From Datura wrightii (lineage: Eukaryota > Streptophyta > Magnoliopsida > Solanales > Solanaceae): DNA of 64,000 nucleotides. Location of the stretch: assembly GCA_035772735.1 (NCBI GenBank), contig JASDFA010000027.1, positions 34,888,001-34,952,000 of the forward strand, given 5' to 3'. The notes below the pieces were generated by a model. That model saw only the letters and a list, made by a program, of their open reading frames with translations. It was not told where the DNA came from and searched no databases. Below are positions 43,796-56,959 of this stretch, piece after piece; the first letter of the stretch is position 1, and each line of letters opens with the position of its first letter. Made by a program: the position numbers and the translations under genes.

Positions 43796-46427
43796 TGTTA
43801 CACCCCGTAAATTTCCGGCATATAGATGGCCTAATCACGTGTTGGTTAAGAGTATTTGAAAACCATACATGCTGGAAAAAGGCTCGGGGAAAGATTGTAC
43901 CAGCGCCAAGTCGGCGCGTCGCAAGGCAAAATGCGACTTATAAATTGCATTCCAGGAATGCAACTTAAAAATCGCATTCCAAGAATACGACTTATAAATT
44001 GCATTCTCTGAATGCGATTTACAGTGTCTATTATATAAGCCCCTCCACTTCGGTTTTAAAGTTGCAATTCTTATAATTTCCAGCTAAAATAGAGAGAAAA
44101 TCAGAGAGGAAGAGGAACGAAGGTTTCTTGATAATTTCCGTCAGATTACGCCGTCAAACGCGGTCTAAACTCAAATTAACCTCAGGTACCGAGGTATTTA
44201 GCAGCAGGGAGCATTCCTACGGATTTTGTTTCGCGAAATACGGCCAACGAATCGTCGTGCTACCGGGCTAAGATAAGTGGAATTCCTCCAAACTAGTGTC
44301 TATGTGCTCCTAACTGTGAAGTGAATACTTCTCCCTTCTGGACTTCTGAAAAATAGCAAGTTTTCGACCGTCTTTCGATAAGCCTAAGTTTAGGCTATAA
44401 TTTTATCGAAAGTGATGTTGTTCTTCAGAATAAGGTTATATTTAGTACTAATTGATGTATATATGAATGCAGTTGGGAGAAATAGCTGGAGTACTGACTG
44501 AGCCTCGTCCGACAGTCGAGTAACTCGAGGTTAAGGTATGTAAAGCTAGTTCCTTCGGCAAGTTAGTAGCTTTAGCCTTGTATAGTACAATAAACTCCGT
44601 AGTAGAATTCCCGGAGTTGAATGTTAAGTATTGTGCAGAGTTCAGTAAACCTAGTTTGCGTTGTTATATCGTATTCAGTCTGAAAGTTAGAAAAGTATGC
44701 GCCCGAGGGCAAGTTAGTATTTCAGATTCAGTATAGCCTATTACGTGATTAGCAAACATGTAGTAGAATAAAAGAAACAGATTTTCATAATAAAAGTCAA
44801 TAAAGAAAGATCAGATAGAAAGACAGTTATGGCTACAGATTAGCCATTCAGACAGACAGTATCTTGGCTACAGATTAGCCGTACAGTTAAACAGAGGTTA
44901 CAGAATCAGTATAATTAGTAAGAATTAGCTCAGTGTAGAAACAGATCAGAATAAGAAGTTAGATTCCAAATAGTCTTTTCAGTTATACATGCTTGCTATT
45001 TTTATGTGCTGTTTGGTTGTTGAGACTTGTTGTGGTATGTGGGTATCCCTTTTAGCATCCCCACCGCCCCTGGGTTATAGCTGTGTCGATACCAGATTCA
45101 GATACCGCCACCAGCTGGGCGATGCCGTCCGCCTAGAGGATGATGATGGCCGACCACCATGATAATACGGTCCAGACCACCCTGCTTGCAGGGGTAGTTC
45201 AATTTACTCTGCGCAGAGCCAGTCCACCCTGTTTACAGGGGCAGAACACTCTGTGTGCGCTTGTGGCCGGGGGCAGTTTCAGATACAGATTTTTATAAAA
45301 TCACCCTGTTGCGTGCTTGCACCCAGGGGCAGTTTTTATTACACACCCCGCGTGCACCTGCGCCCAGAGGTAGGAGTCTTCGGACTCAGACACAGTTTAT
45401 TGTCAGAGGCCAAGGCCTGAGCTACGTACCAAAGGGGACCGGTAGGAGGAGCTCACAGTTATCAGATGAGTGGAGTGACTTATGTTTAGTTGGTTTAGAC
45501 CCGGTTAGGGATAAATAGATTGTGTGTTGGTTGGCACCTTCCGGCTTATGGGGGTCGGTCAGGTATTATGTGTATTATTATGTATACCTCTATGTGCTAT
45601 TAGATACTGATAGACAGTGGGACGACACGGCATCAGGTACGCTCAGTTTAGTTATGGAATAAATAAACTCTCCCCAGTTATTCTCAGCTAGATAGACTCA
45701 GCTACTTTCTGCTTATATGTCATGTTACTGTTGTTATCCATTTCAGTTGTGTATTTCAGTTGCTTTACATGCTCAGTACCTGTGGTACTAACGCCCAGTG
45801 GGGCGCTGCATTACTTGCCTGCAGGTACTCATAGACGAGGAGACGATCCCTCGTGATTCCAGTCAGCTATTGAGTATTCAGCTCCTGTCATCCGGAGCCT
45901 GAATTCCAGAGGTGTATTTCATTTTCTTTTGTTGTACAGTACGGGTAGATCGGGGCCCTGTCCCGATCATTTCTATTGTTATTCCTAGAGGCTTGCAGTC
46001 TGTATATATTTCCCTGTGGTCAGTCGAGCCGGTTGTGTGAGGCTGTGCAGCTTGTTATAATTATTTGTTATTTCGATTCCTGTTGGCCGTGTGTGGCCAT
46101 AACCAGTCAGTAGTGGTGACCTTGCCGGTCATGTAATTATTTAGCGTCCCATTGTTAAGTTACAGAGAACTAGACAGCATGGTTGCCTTGCCGGCCCGCA
46201 TAGGTTCCCTTGATAGTAGTATGTTTCTGGTTAGTTGTTTTTCAGGTACAGGTGGTTATAGGCCTATTGGCCGGAGGCTGTGTTTACAGCCGTTATATAG
46301 CCCTTTGTTTCTAGGAATTTGAGATAGAGCCAGCCAGGCACCAGATGTTCTTTGGCTCACCAGATAGCAGTCTAGGTCCTACTAGGGCACCAGGTGCCAG
46401 TCATACCCCCCAGGGCGAGGCGTGACA
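43796..46427 (+). repeat. 5' LTR of element IV
   Basis: TGTTACACCCC...GAGGCGTGACA. It contains three units of a 27 bp repeat (43931-44011) just upstream of a TATATAAG box (44032-44039). Further on are imperfect repeats of CACCCTG-CAGGGG type (near 45178, 45227 and 45301). Confidence 0.93.
43931..44011 (+). repeat. Three 27 bp tandem units in the element IV U3
   Basis: Units at 43931-43957, 43958-43984 and 43985-44011, each containing GCATTC facing GAATGC, followed by a partial unit. The 3' LTR has one unit (51191-51217). The length difference of the two LTRs, 54 bp, equals exactly two units. Confidence 0.9.
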
Positions 46428-46431
46428 AACT

Positions 46432-46443
46432 TGGTATCAGAGC
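46432..46443 (+). other. Primer-binding site of element IV (tRNA-iMet)
   Basis: TGGTATCAGAGC, perfect match to the tRNA-iMet type, four bases after the 5' LTR. Confidence 0.95.
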
Positions 46444-49095
46444 AGGTCGTGTCTCAGGGAGTCTGCAAGTCGTGCTAAGTAGAGTCTTGTCTATGGATGT
46501 GTTGTGCACCACATACTATAGACAGGAGGCTGCGAGGCATGATAGGATGGTTACTCTTCCTTCTTAGCCGGTCGTGCTTTAGAGCGGTACAGTATAGGGT
46601 TGAGTCCCTAGAAAACTTACTGTATTCTTTGATTACAGAAACAGAGGCAGATCAGCATTACCCTATCACAGGCAGAAGATCAGATATAGCAACAGAAGAG
46701 GGCATCAGCCAGTTACAAGATACTTACAGTAGCAGGAAGAGGTACCAGAGACCTCCCAGCGTGATACCTTTATCGGTACTATTCCCAGTATACGTTGATA
46801 ACGTCAGAATAGGAAGTCAGAAGTATAATGTACATACGAGTTGATTTATTTATTATCTATATAAGATCTGATTAAGATTACGGACAAGGTCAGACTATTA
46901 GATAAGTATGAGAAAGAAAGGGAAATGTAGGAATCCCAAACACATCTTTTCAGATGTGGTACAGTTATATGTTTCTATCTGTTGCAACAAGAAAAGGGCT
47001 ATTCCTACCTCTTGACCTTGACTCCAGTACAGTAAAGGGGCATAAGAATTGAGGTGAGGCTTCCCAAAACAAGCAGTAAGTGAAGATAGATTGATTAATT
47101 CCAGTAAGTGTTAGTGAGCGTAAAGAGAAAGTAAGACTGTTAGCTTACCCGAAGTAGGGGTAAAAGACCTGCTAGTGATGAATGCCTAGTAATAGTCAAG
47201 TTCGAGTCAGAAAAAGGCCAAGTCCGCCATATATGCTAACAGATAGCAAGACATACCTGTAAGATTATAGTTATGATCCAGTTGTGACATCGAAAGATAG
47301 AGAGGTCATGTGAATCAGATGGGCCTGACTATAAGCCAGAAGAAGTATAGGCCGAGGCTTGATCAGTAATCTCATTAACAACGAAAGGCAGGCACCTTGA
47401 ACCCCAGAGCTTAGCTCAAGTGAGATGAGGGGAGAAAGCAGGAATACTAAATTTTGTGGGGAAAATAGAATCACCCCCAAATTGACAGAATATCGTATTA
47501 CGGACTAAGCCTCGGATTGACAGTTAGAAGACATTAAGATTGTGGTCCAGAATGCTGCAGTATGTTCGCTTATGGGGAAGTTAAGAAATTACCGATACAG
47601 CGAATTTAATCTAGTGTGGCCTAGAGATAAGGCCCAGCAGACAGTCATGGGCTCTCAATATATGCCAAGTAACGCCACAAGATTCGAACGTTGACCCCAC
47701 ATCGCAAGAGTGGCGGAATTTCAAACAGCAAACAATAACTAAAGTGTTTATGTTTGTTACTTTCAGAATGGGGTGACAATACAATGAAATGTTAAGAGAA
47801 GGCAGGAGGTATTATTAGACCATAGAAGCAGTATATCATGTACAATATGAAATTTAGCAAAGTGTGTCAGAGATTACGTATCACTACAGAATTCAATATG
47901 TATTGTACGTATTTATTAATATATATCTGTGCAGATAATAAATATGCTGTGAGCAGCTGCTAATAGGGGTTACAATCACACAGATGCATATTAGTGCTGG
48001 GAAGTATATACAAATTGCATTGCAGGACCCCTTGCCAAAAATAAAAAGATAAAAGAGAGAGAAGAAAAAGAGAAAAGAGAAAAGAAGGGGCAAGTTAAGT
48101 GTGATTTACGTATGAATCCATAGAAACTATCTCAGCTCTTAGTTATTAAGTTAATAGACTTATATGTTGTTTCCAGATCTAGGTTTTAGAAGCTTATAAG
48201 AGTTAGTAACCTGAATCAGGTAATTAGATGATAAGGGCGCAGTTAGGCGGTCTACCGACCAGCTGGCGCCTGTATTAGCAGGGAAGCATCTCTAAAGATC
48301 GATAACACTAGCGCATGTGCCAAAACCAGAATTAGAGACTGAATAGGTATACTTCAGAGATTAGCAATACTAGAATTGTTCCAGTATGTTAAGTGGCCAT
48401 ACATCGTTTTCCCAGCCTTGTAGGTGAGAGTCGACCTTAGTCAACCTAGCAGTTATTACAAGGAATACCCCGCAAGTCAGACAAGCTCGTGGGCACCCCA
48501 AGAAAGGGGTCCACATCAGTAGTCAGTGACAGACTAGTACTTCAGCTGGTTCTCGTAAGATATTCAGATACAGAGCCCTAGCAGAAGGCCAGTATTTACA
48601 GAATAGCTCATAAGATCGAGAATTCCCCAGAATAGCAGTATAAATCCAAGTGGATACACACAAGGCGTAAGAAATTGATAGTACCCTGCTAGCACAGTGT
48701 TTATTAAGACCAGGAGATCAGTAGACTCCCCGTGAAGATCTAGAGATTGATCGCCTGGGAGTAAGTTTGATTAAGCCCAGCCTTACAGTGGTTCAAGCAA
48801 AATAACAAAGCAATTAGATGCCCACAAGTCTGCAGTTATGCATGAACTATAAGTACTCAAGTAGAATAGTTAGAGCATTGATAGACTACTGCCACATTCG
48901 GGTCATTCAACCCGACTATTCAGTTATTTAAGGTTATGCAGCCAGATCATTAGAGGTCATGATCAATATCAGGATCCTCTGATCAGATAAAGGCACAAGG
49001 TGCGCAGATGGTCGTTCAGGTTATCCCAGCAACAAGTAGCCTTAGCATGTGGCCGGAAGGCCAGATAAGCTCTAGCTACGCCTGTAAACTACCTG
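46444..49095 (+). other. Internal region of element IV without readable domains
   Basis: A leader similar to that of element III (46444-46530), then 2.5 kb where I find no gag, protease or RT motif in any frame. By position it should encode gag to RT. It is either highly decayed or replaced by unrelated sequence. Confidence 0.6.
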
Positions 49096-50782
49096 TTGAT
49101 CTCTTCGGCAAGACAAGCCAGTATGACCGTCAGTTATATGCCGAGCTCTCTAAGTATGAAAATGTTATATCAGTCAAGAAGAGGTAATGGAGCAGCAAAC
49201 GCTCTTAGCTATAGATCTATTAGGAGTGTGGCGTATGTGCAACCCGAGCAACGGGAGTTGGTCAGGGAGATACATCAATTGGTCAATTTTGCCATTCGTG
49301 TGATAGAAATGAAGGACAACAGAGCGGTAATCCAGAACACCGCCGTGTCGTCCTTAGTTGTGGAGGTAAGAGAACGGCAATATGCAGATCCTGACCTGGT
49401 CTAGCTTAAGGACAGAATCCTACAAGGGAAGTGCCAGATTCACAAATAACAGAGGATGGAGTGCTGCGTTGTAAAGACCGTCTATGTGTTCCAGATGTTT
49501 CAGGCCTCCACCATCAGATCATGAACGAGGTGCACTGCGCCAGCAACTATTTTCTCCACCCTGGCGCGACAAAAAATGTACCATGATATCAAAGAAAACT
49601 ATTGGTGGCTAGATTAAAAAAAAAAGAAATTGCTGAATTTGTAGCCCGGTGTCCTAACTGCCAGCAGGTGAAAGCAGAACATCAGAAACCAGGCGGTTTG
49701 ACTCAGGACATAGTTGTGCCTCTCTGGAAGTGGGAAGCAGGAAATATGAATTTTGTGGCAGGATTACCCCGTACTAAACACGGACATGACTCTATATGGG
49801 TGATAGTTGACAGAATGACCGAATCAGCTCATTTCTTGCCAGTGGAAACTACTTTCTCGGCCAGATTATTCGGAGTTGTATATTCGAGAAATAGTCAGGT
49901 TGCACGGAGTACCAGTATCCATTATTTCAGACAGAGGAGCACAGTTTATGGCTAGATTCTGGCAGTCGTTTCAGAAAGGTTTGGGAATGCAGATTAATTT
50001 GAGCACAGCATTCCACCCTCAGACAGATGGCCAGGCGGAACACACAATTCAGACACTCGAAGATATGTTGCGAGCGTGTGTGTTAGATTTCGGTGGTAGC
50101 TGGGTTGATCATTTGCCCCTAATCGAGTTTGCTCATAATAATAGCTGTCACTCAGCTATTCAGATGGCACCTTTTGAGGCTTTATACGGGCAAAAATGCA
50201 GATCGTCGATTGGCTGGTTTGAAATAGGAAAACCAGCGTTGATTGGGCCAGACATTGTTCAGCAGTCAGAGGAGAAGGTAAATCTTATCAGAGAACGCCT
50301 ACTGATTGCACAGAGCCTCCAGAAGTCATATGCATACGTGCGGCGTAGAAACCTGGAATTCGATGTGAATGACTGGGTATTTTTGAAAGTATCCCCAATG
50401 AAAGGGGTGATGAGATTCGGCAAGAAAGGTAAGCTCAGTCCAAAATTTGTTGGGCCTTATCAGATTCGTCGAAGAATAGGCCAAGTGGCAGATGAGTTGA
50501 ACTTGCCTCCAGAGTTAGAATCCGTTCATCCGGTCATGTATCCATGTTGAGGTAATGCATAGGAGACTCGTCCAGAGCAATCCCAGTCCAGGATATCTGG
50601 GTTACAGAAGAGCTGGCCTACGAAGAGGTTCCAATAGCTATCCTAGACAGACAGATTCGCAGATTGAGAACTAAAGATATTGCGTCTGTCAAAGTATTGT
50701 GGCGTAACAGGAACCAAGAAGAGATGACGTGGGAAGCGGAGGAAGATATGAAAGCTAGATATCCTCACTTATTCCAGGCCTA
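49096..50782 (+). pseudogene. RNase H end, integrase and chromodomain of element IV
   Basis: 49096-49404 includes the end of RNase H and the linker (RRGNGAANALS, QRELVREIHQLVNF). 49602-49955 has the integrase zinc-binding part and start of the core (CPNCQQVKAEHQKPGG, NMNFVAGLPRTKHG). 49876-50550, in another frame, has ISDRGAQF, FHPQTDGQAEHTIQTLEDML and the GPY-like module (SPMKGVMRFGKKGKLSPKFVG). After a frameshift the chromodomain-like end follows to a stop near 50782. Frameshifts near 49900 and 50545 inactivate it. Confidence 0.88.
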
Positions 50783-51055
50783 GCTAGGCGACAGGTATGT
50801 CAGTATCGTTACCTATGCAGTACCTTACAATTGTTTATATATAAGTGAGAGAAATTGATGTTTAGCTATCAAATGAATCTTGTAGTATCGTGTGGAGTAC
50901 CTATACTGGACTTTTCTGTATTTCAAGTTTTTTGGGATAGTCCAGATTACAGGGGAAACTCTGCCGAAATTTTCCTAAGAACAAGTTAAGCTAATTGAGT
51001 AGTCCTCTATATAGCAGTTTACATTCGAGGACGAATGTTCTTAAGGGAGGGAGAA
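50783..51055 (+). other. 3' noncoding region and polypurine tract of element IV
   Basis: Contains CGAGGACGAA (51026-51035) and the purine run AAGGGAGGGAGAA (51043-51055) ending at the 3' LTR. Confidence 0.85.
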
Positions 51056-53633
51056 TGTTACACCCTATAAATTCCCGGCATATAGATGGCCTAATCACGT
51101 GTTGGTTAAGAGTATTTGAAAACCATACATGCTAGAAAAAGGCCCGGGGAAAGATCGTACCAGCGCCAAGTCGGCGCGTCGCAAGGCAAAATGCGACTTA
51201 TAAATCGCATTCTCTGAATGCGATTTACAGTGTCTATTATATAAGCCCCTCCACTTCAGTTTTAAAGTTGCAATTCTTATAATTTCCAGCTAAAACAGAG
51301 AGAAAATCAGAGAGGAAGAGGAACGAAGGTTTCTTGATAATTTTCGTCTGATTACGCCGTCAAACGCGGTCTAAACTCAAATTAACCTCAGGTACTGAGG
51401 TATTTAGCAGCAGGGAGCATTCCTACGGATTTTGTTTCGTGAAATACGGCCGACGAATCGTCGTGCTACCGGGCTAAGATAAGTGGATTTGCTCCAAACT
51501 AGTGTCTATGTGCTCCTAACTGTGAAGTGAATACTTCTCCCTTCTGGACTTTTGAAAAATAGCAAGTTTTCAACTGTCTTTCGATAAGCGTAAGTTTAGG
51601 CTATAATTTTATCGAAAGTGATGTTGTTCTTCAGAATAAGGTTATATTTAGTACTAATTGACGTATATATGAATGCAGTTGGGAGAAATAGCTAGAGTAC
51701 TGACTGAGCCTCGTCCGACAGTCGAGTAACTCGAGGTTAAGGTTTGTAAAGCTAGTTCCTTCGGCAAGTTAGTAGCTTTAGCCTTGTATAGTACAATAAA
51801 CTCCGTAGTAGAATTCCCGGAGTTGAATGTTAAGTATTGTGCAGAGTTCAGTAAACCTAGTTTGCATTGTTATATCGTATTCAGTCTGAAAGTTAGAAAA
51901 GTATGCGCCCGAGGGCAAGTTAGTATTTCAGATTCAGTATAGCCTATTACGTGATTAACAAGCATGTAGTAGAATAAAAGAAACAGATTTTCATAATAAA
52001 AGTCAATAAAGAAAGATCAGATAGACAGACAGTTATGGCTACAGATTAGCCATTCAGACAGACAGTATCTTGGCTACAGATTAGCCGTACAGTTAAACAG
52101 AGGTTACAGAATCAGTATAATTAGTAAGAATTAGCTCAGTGTAGAAACAGATCAGAATAAGAAGTTAGATTCCAAATAGTCTTTTCAGTTATACATGCTT
52201 GCTATTTTTATGTGCTGTTTGGTTGTTGAGACTTGTTGTGGTATGTGGGTGTCCCTTTTAACATCCGTACCGCCCTTGGGTTATAGCTGTATCGATACCA
52301 GATTCAGATACCGCCACCAGCTGGTCGATGCCGTCCGCCTAGAGGTCGATGATGGCCGACCACCATGATAATACGGTCCAGACCACCCTGCTTGCAGGGG
52401 TAGTTCAGTTTACTCTGCGCAGAGCCAGTCCACCCTGTTTACAGGGGCAGAGCACTCTGTGTGCGCTTGTGGCCGGGGGCAGTTTCAGATACAGATTTTT
52501 ATAAAATCACCCTGTTGCGTGCTTGCACCCAGGGGTAGTTTTTATTACACACCTCGCGTGCACCTGCGCCCAGAGGTAGGAGTCTTCGGACTCAGACACA
52601 GTTTATTGTCAGAGGCCAAGGCCTGAGCTACGTACCCAAGGGGACCGGTAGGAGGACCTCACAGTTATCAGATGAGTGGAGTGACTTTTTTTTGGTTAGT
52701 TTAGACCCGGGTAGGGGTAAATAGATTGTGTGTTGGTTGGCACCTTCCGGCTTATGGGGGTCGGTCAGGTATTGTGTGTATTATTATGTGTACCTCTATG
52801 TGCTATTAGATACTGATAGACAGTGGGACGACACGGCATCAGGTACGCTCAGTTTAGCTATGGAATAAATAAACTCTCCCCAGTTATTCTCAGTTAGATA
52901 GACTCAGCTACTTTCTGCTTATATGTCATGTTACTGTTGTTATCCATTTCAGTTGTGTATTTCAGTTGCTTTACATGCTCAGTACCTGCGGTACTGACGC
53001 CCAGCGGGGTGCTACATTACTTGCCTGCAGGTACTCATAGACGAGGAGGCGATCCCTCATGATTCCAGTCAGCTATTGAGTATTCAACTCCTGTCATCCG
53101 TAGCCTGAATTCCAGAGGTGTATTTCATTTTCTTTTGTTGTACAGTACGGGTAGATCAGGGCCCTGTCCCGATCATTTCTATTGTTATTCCTAGAGGCTT
53201 GCAGTCTGTATATATTTCCCTGTGGTCAGCCGAGCCGGTCGTGTGAGGCCGTGCAGCTTGTTATAGTTATTTGTTATTTCTGTTCCTATTGGCCGTGTGT
53301 GGCCATAACCAGTCAGTAGTGGTGACCTTGCCGGTCACGTAATTATTTAGCGTCCCATTGTTAAGTTACAGAGAACTAGACAGCATGGTTGCCTTGCCGG
53401 CCCTCATAGGTTCCCTTGATAGTAGTATGTTTCTGGTTAGCTGTTTTTCAGGTACAGGTGGCTATAGGCCTGTTGGCTGGAGGCTGTGTTTACAGCCGTT
53501 ATATAGCCCTTTGTTTCTAGGAATTTGAGATAGAGCCAGCCAGGCACGAGATGTGCTTTGGCTCACCATATAGCAGTCTAGGTCCTACTAGGGCACCAGG
53601 TGCCAGTCATACCCCCCAGGGCGAGGCGTGACA
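51056..53633 (+). repeat. 3' LTR of element IV
   Basis: 2578 bp, 54 bp shorter than the 5' copy owing to two fewer 27 bp units. TATATAAG at 51238-51245. About 75 substitutions by eye against the 5' LTR. Confidence 0.93.
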
Positions 53634-53638
53634 GATAA

Positions 53639-54160
53639 TTTGCACCATTGTAGTGCAATTGAATCTCGGTCTCTTGTGCAAAAGAAAGAAGACCTTAGGG
53701 CTTTCACCATACCATGCACTATTGGAGCCTTTAACTTTGATCAAGCTTTATGTGATTTGGGTGCTACTATTAATCTGATTTTGTTGGCCGTAGTTAGACA
53801 GTTGGGCTTAGGATCCCCCAACCGACTACAAGGAGGCTATTGATGGTAGATCGCATGGTGAAAAATCCAGTGGGGATTCTTTATGATCTTCTGGTGAAGG
53901 TGGAGTCCTTTATTTTTTCGACCGACTTTGTTATTCTGGACTGTGAGGTTGATTTAAAGGTCCCCATTAACTTTTGGAAACCATTCCTTGCCATCGAGCA
54001 TGCTCTTGTGGACATGGAGATTGGACAAGTGAAATTTTGATTGAACAATGAAGAGGTGACATTTAATATGTGCCGGTCCATGAAACAACCAAATGACATG
54101 TGGGTGACATCCGTGATTGATTGTGTGAGGCAGGGCTTCCAATCATGCATATTAGTTAGA
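53639..54160 (+). pseudogene. Protease region of T4 gag-pol
   Basis: It resumes the frame cut at 43791. Contains the active-site word LCDLGATINL and, in a shifted frame, DLLVKVESFIFSTDFVILDCEVDLKVPI and the MCRSMKQP segment. Athila-type. Stops and one frameshift. Confidence 0.85.
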
Positions 54161-54162
54161 GG

Positions 54163-55549
54163 GTGACTATTGAGGATTTAGCAGTAGTGTTGATGAATGT
54201 TGATGCTAAAGAGATTCAGGGGGGTGAGGAGATCGTTAATGCACTTGAAGGTATGGGGTGGTACACTTATGCTCCAAATAAGATTGATCTTGATCTAAAA
54301 AATCGTGTGATCCCACCAGCCAAGCCATCTATTGAGGAGCCCCTAATATTGGAGCTTAAGGCACTCCCATCTCAGTTACGATATGTATTTCTGGGGACTA
54401 GAAACACATTACCAGTAATAGTAGCAGCAAACTTGGTGGAATGGAAAGTGGAGGCTTTGGTCTCCATTCTAAAGAGGTATAAGAAGGCCATTGGGTGGAC
54501 TATAACATATATTATTGCGATCCCATCCGGTATTTGCACGCATAAGATCCAGCCTGAGCCAGATTGTATTCCAAGTATTGAGCATCAGCGTAGGTTGAAT
54601 CCGCCTATACAAGAGGTGGTCAAGAAGGAAATAATTAATTGGTTGGATGCAGGTGTGGTTTACCCTATTGTTGACAGCAAATGGGTGAGCCTAGTTTAGT
54701 GCATTCTAGAGAAGGGAGGAATCACTGTGGTCTCGATGCTAATAATAAGCTTATTCTATTGAGGCCAGTCACAGGTTGGAGAGTTTGCATGGACTATGAA
54801 AAGCTAAACCGCTTGACGCAAAAAGATCATTTTCCGATGCCATTCATGGATCAGATGCTAGACCGACTTGCAGGCAGAGGGTGGTACTATTTTCTTGATG
54901 GTTATTCAGGGTACAATCATATCTCTATATCCCCTGAAGACCAAGAGAAAACCACTTTCACCTACCCCTATAGGACATCTTTCAAGAGGATGCCGTTCAG
55001 GTTATGTGATGCGCCCGCCACTTTTAAGCGATGCATGATGTCCATATTTTCTGACATGGTGGAGGACACCATTGAAGTCTTCATGGATGATTTTTCGATG
55101 GTGGGTCACTCTTTTGATGAGTGTTTCAATCACTTGAGGAAGGTGTTGCCGCGATGCAAAGAGACCAAGTTGGTGCTTAATTAGGAAAAGCGTCATTTCA
55201 TGGTCAAAGAGGGTATAGTGCTAGGCCATAGAATTTTAGGTAAGGGCATTGAGGTGGACAGTGCAAAGATTGATGTAATTTCTAGTCTACCACCTCCAAT
55301 ATTTGTAAAGGGTGTTTGAAGCTTTTTGGGTCATGCAGGATTCTATCGGAGATTCATCAAGGATTTCTCAAATATTACACACCCCTTGTGCAAGCTACTC
55401 GAGAAAGTGGTGAAGTTTGTGTTTGATGATGTGTTCTTAAAGGATTTTCAATGCTTGAAGGAGAGATTGACTACTACCCCAATCATAGTGGCACCGACTG
55501 GTCCTTACCGTTTGAGGTTATGTATTGTTCGGGCAGTGTTTGCTATAGG
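54163..55549 (+). pseudogene. RT and start of RNase H of T4
   Basis: 54163-54699 is the RT N-terminal part (LKALPSQLRYVFLG, IVAANLVEWKVEALVSILKRYKKAIGWT, IPSGICTHKI). It overlaps a second frame, 54681-55184, with MDYEKLNRLTQKDHFPMPF, FLDGYSGYNHI, the catalytic VFMDDFS, and LVLN followed by a stop. 55326-55549 has FYRRFIKDFSNI and the start of RNase H. T3 cuts it at 55550. The sequence is clearly Athila-lineage and inactive. Confidence 0.88.
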
Positions 55550-56959
55550 TGTAAAAACTGACACGCAAGTGCACGTGGTCAAACAAGTAATAAAGTGGCT
55601 AAGTAAGCCAAGTATCGATCCAAGGAGACTCAGGATAAGTAAAATTGCCTAAGTACACTATATTCTTATCTTACTTCTAATTATGCTAACAACAGCGTAA
55701 CCAACAGTTAAATAAGTTTTTGTTTATAAAATATATATATACTAAAACTATTAACAATTATTTACAGTGAATTTAAACTATGGATATGAGCATGCCAAGG
55801 TTAAGAACAAGTAATAAACTTGATTGTATTCATAATTCGGTTATTCTTCTCTTCATGTTGCTAGCCAAGAACATTAGCCTAGAAATTAAAACTCTCGTAT
55901 TTAATTTCACTTTAGAATCATAAACCATTCGTCTACATTTCTGTGATCAAATGCAATTTATGACCTAGAACTACAATTCCGGTTCCTAAATTGACTAATA
56001 CGGCTTCAAGTATATTTCTATCAGGAAAGCACATCAAAACCCAATTTTCCCAAATCAAGTTAAGAACAATACCCTATTAATTCACAACTTTCCAATTTCT
56101 TGCTCTCTCGAGTGAAATTGGACTTTTTAGATGTACATTAATGTCGGCCACACACTAATGTAGTAAGAACAAGAATTAATAGAACAACATGGAAGAAGAA
56201 GAAGAAAACCATATCATTAACAATCAAAATTCATCACCATTGTTCGAAACCTCAGCAAGGAAGAGAATTAGCCACTCATTTGTGGATTGATCATCCTAAA
56301 ACAAGTGTAAATCATGCATACAATTGATAGAAAGAAGAAAGGAAGAGAAGAAATCCCTTAGCGTTTTCGTCCCTCAACTGCTTCTAACCCACGTCCTTGC
56401 TCCACCAAGTCTGAACTAATTAAAATAAACCTAAGTGTGCTATTTATACTAGTGGGAAATTTTTCCCGGAATAACAAGCAACGTGTCACGGAGGCCAACG
56501 CGGAGAACTGCCTCCGTGACACGGCGTGGACGCGGACCCTCTCTGGAATTCCAGGGTCCGGGATTATAGCCTCAACATGGCACGGAGGCCAACGCGAAGG
56601 CCTATCTCCGTGCCACGGAGCTGTCGCGAGGCCTCACTGGAATTTGCCAATTAATTTCCCCTCCAGGCAGTGTGCCTCCGCGATGGTAGCGTGGCACGGC
56701 TCCATCGCGGAGCCCCTATACTTTGTGCATTCCAATGTCTTTTCCACGCTCGCATCCGAGTCCAACTCCGATATTGTTCCAACACGCATTTTAGCTCCTA
56801 AAAATCATATTTACCTGCAAAACAAATGCTAATCATGTTGGTTAGTATAAATTCACATTTTATTACCAACTACATGAGAATATATACACATTGCACAACA
56901 AACAAGGCGAAAGTGATACGTTTGAGTATCACTTGGGCATATAAATCTGCCCAAGATCA
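55550..56959 (-). repeat. 3' LTR of T3
   Basis: 1410 bp, colinear with the T1 LTRs but more diverged. TATAAATA at 56448-56441. U3 inverted repeats conserved: CGTGTCACGGAGG 56482-56494 with 56511-56523, and CTCCGCGATGG-type arms near 56685-56711. Confidence 0.9.

Larger units (their letters stand above)
43796..53633 (+). mobile_element. Element IV: Tekay-type element with decayed coding region
   Basis: 9838 bp with perfect target duplication GATAA (43791-43795 and 53634-53638), LTRs of 2632 and 2578 bp, iMet primer site and polypurine tract. The LTRs differ at about 3% of sites by eye. Only the integrase and chromodomain end of pol is readable. The gag to RT region cannot be recognised, so the element was probably already defective when it inserted and was moved by enzymes from a relative. 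Confidence 0.92.

Noticed and set aside
45255..45518. 87-codon plus-strand frame in the element IV LTR
   Set aside because: Not kept in the partner LTR in the same form and without a known domain. LTR sequence.
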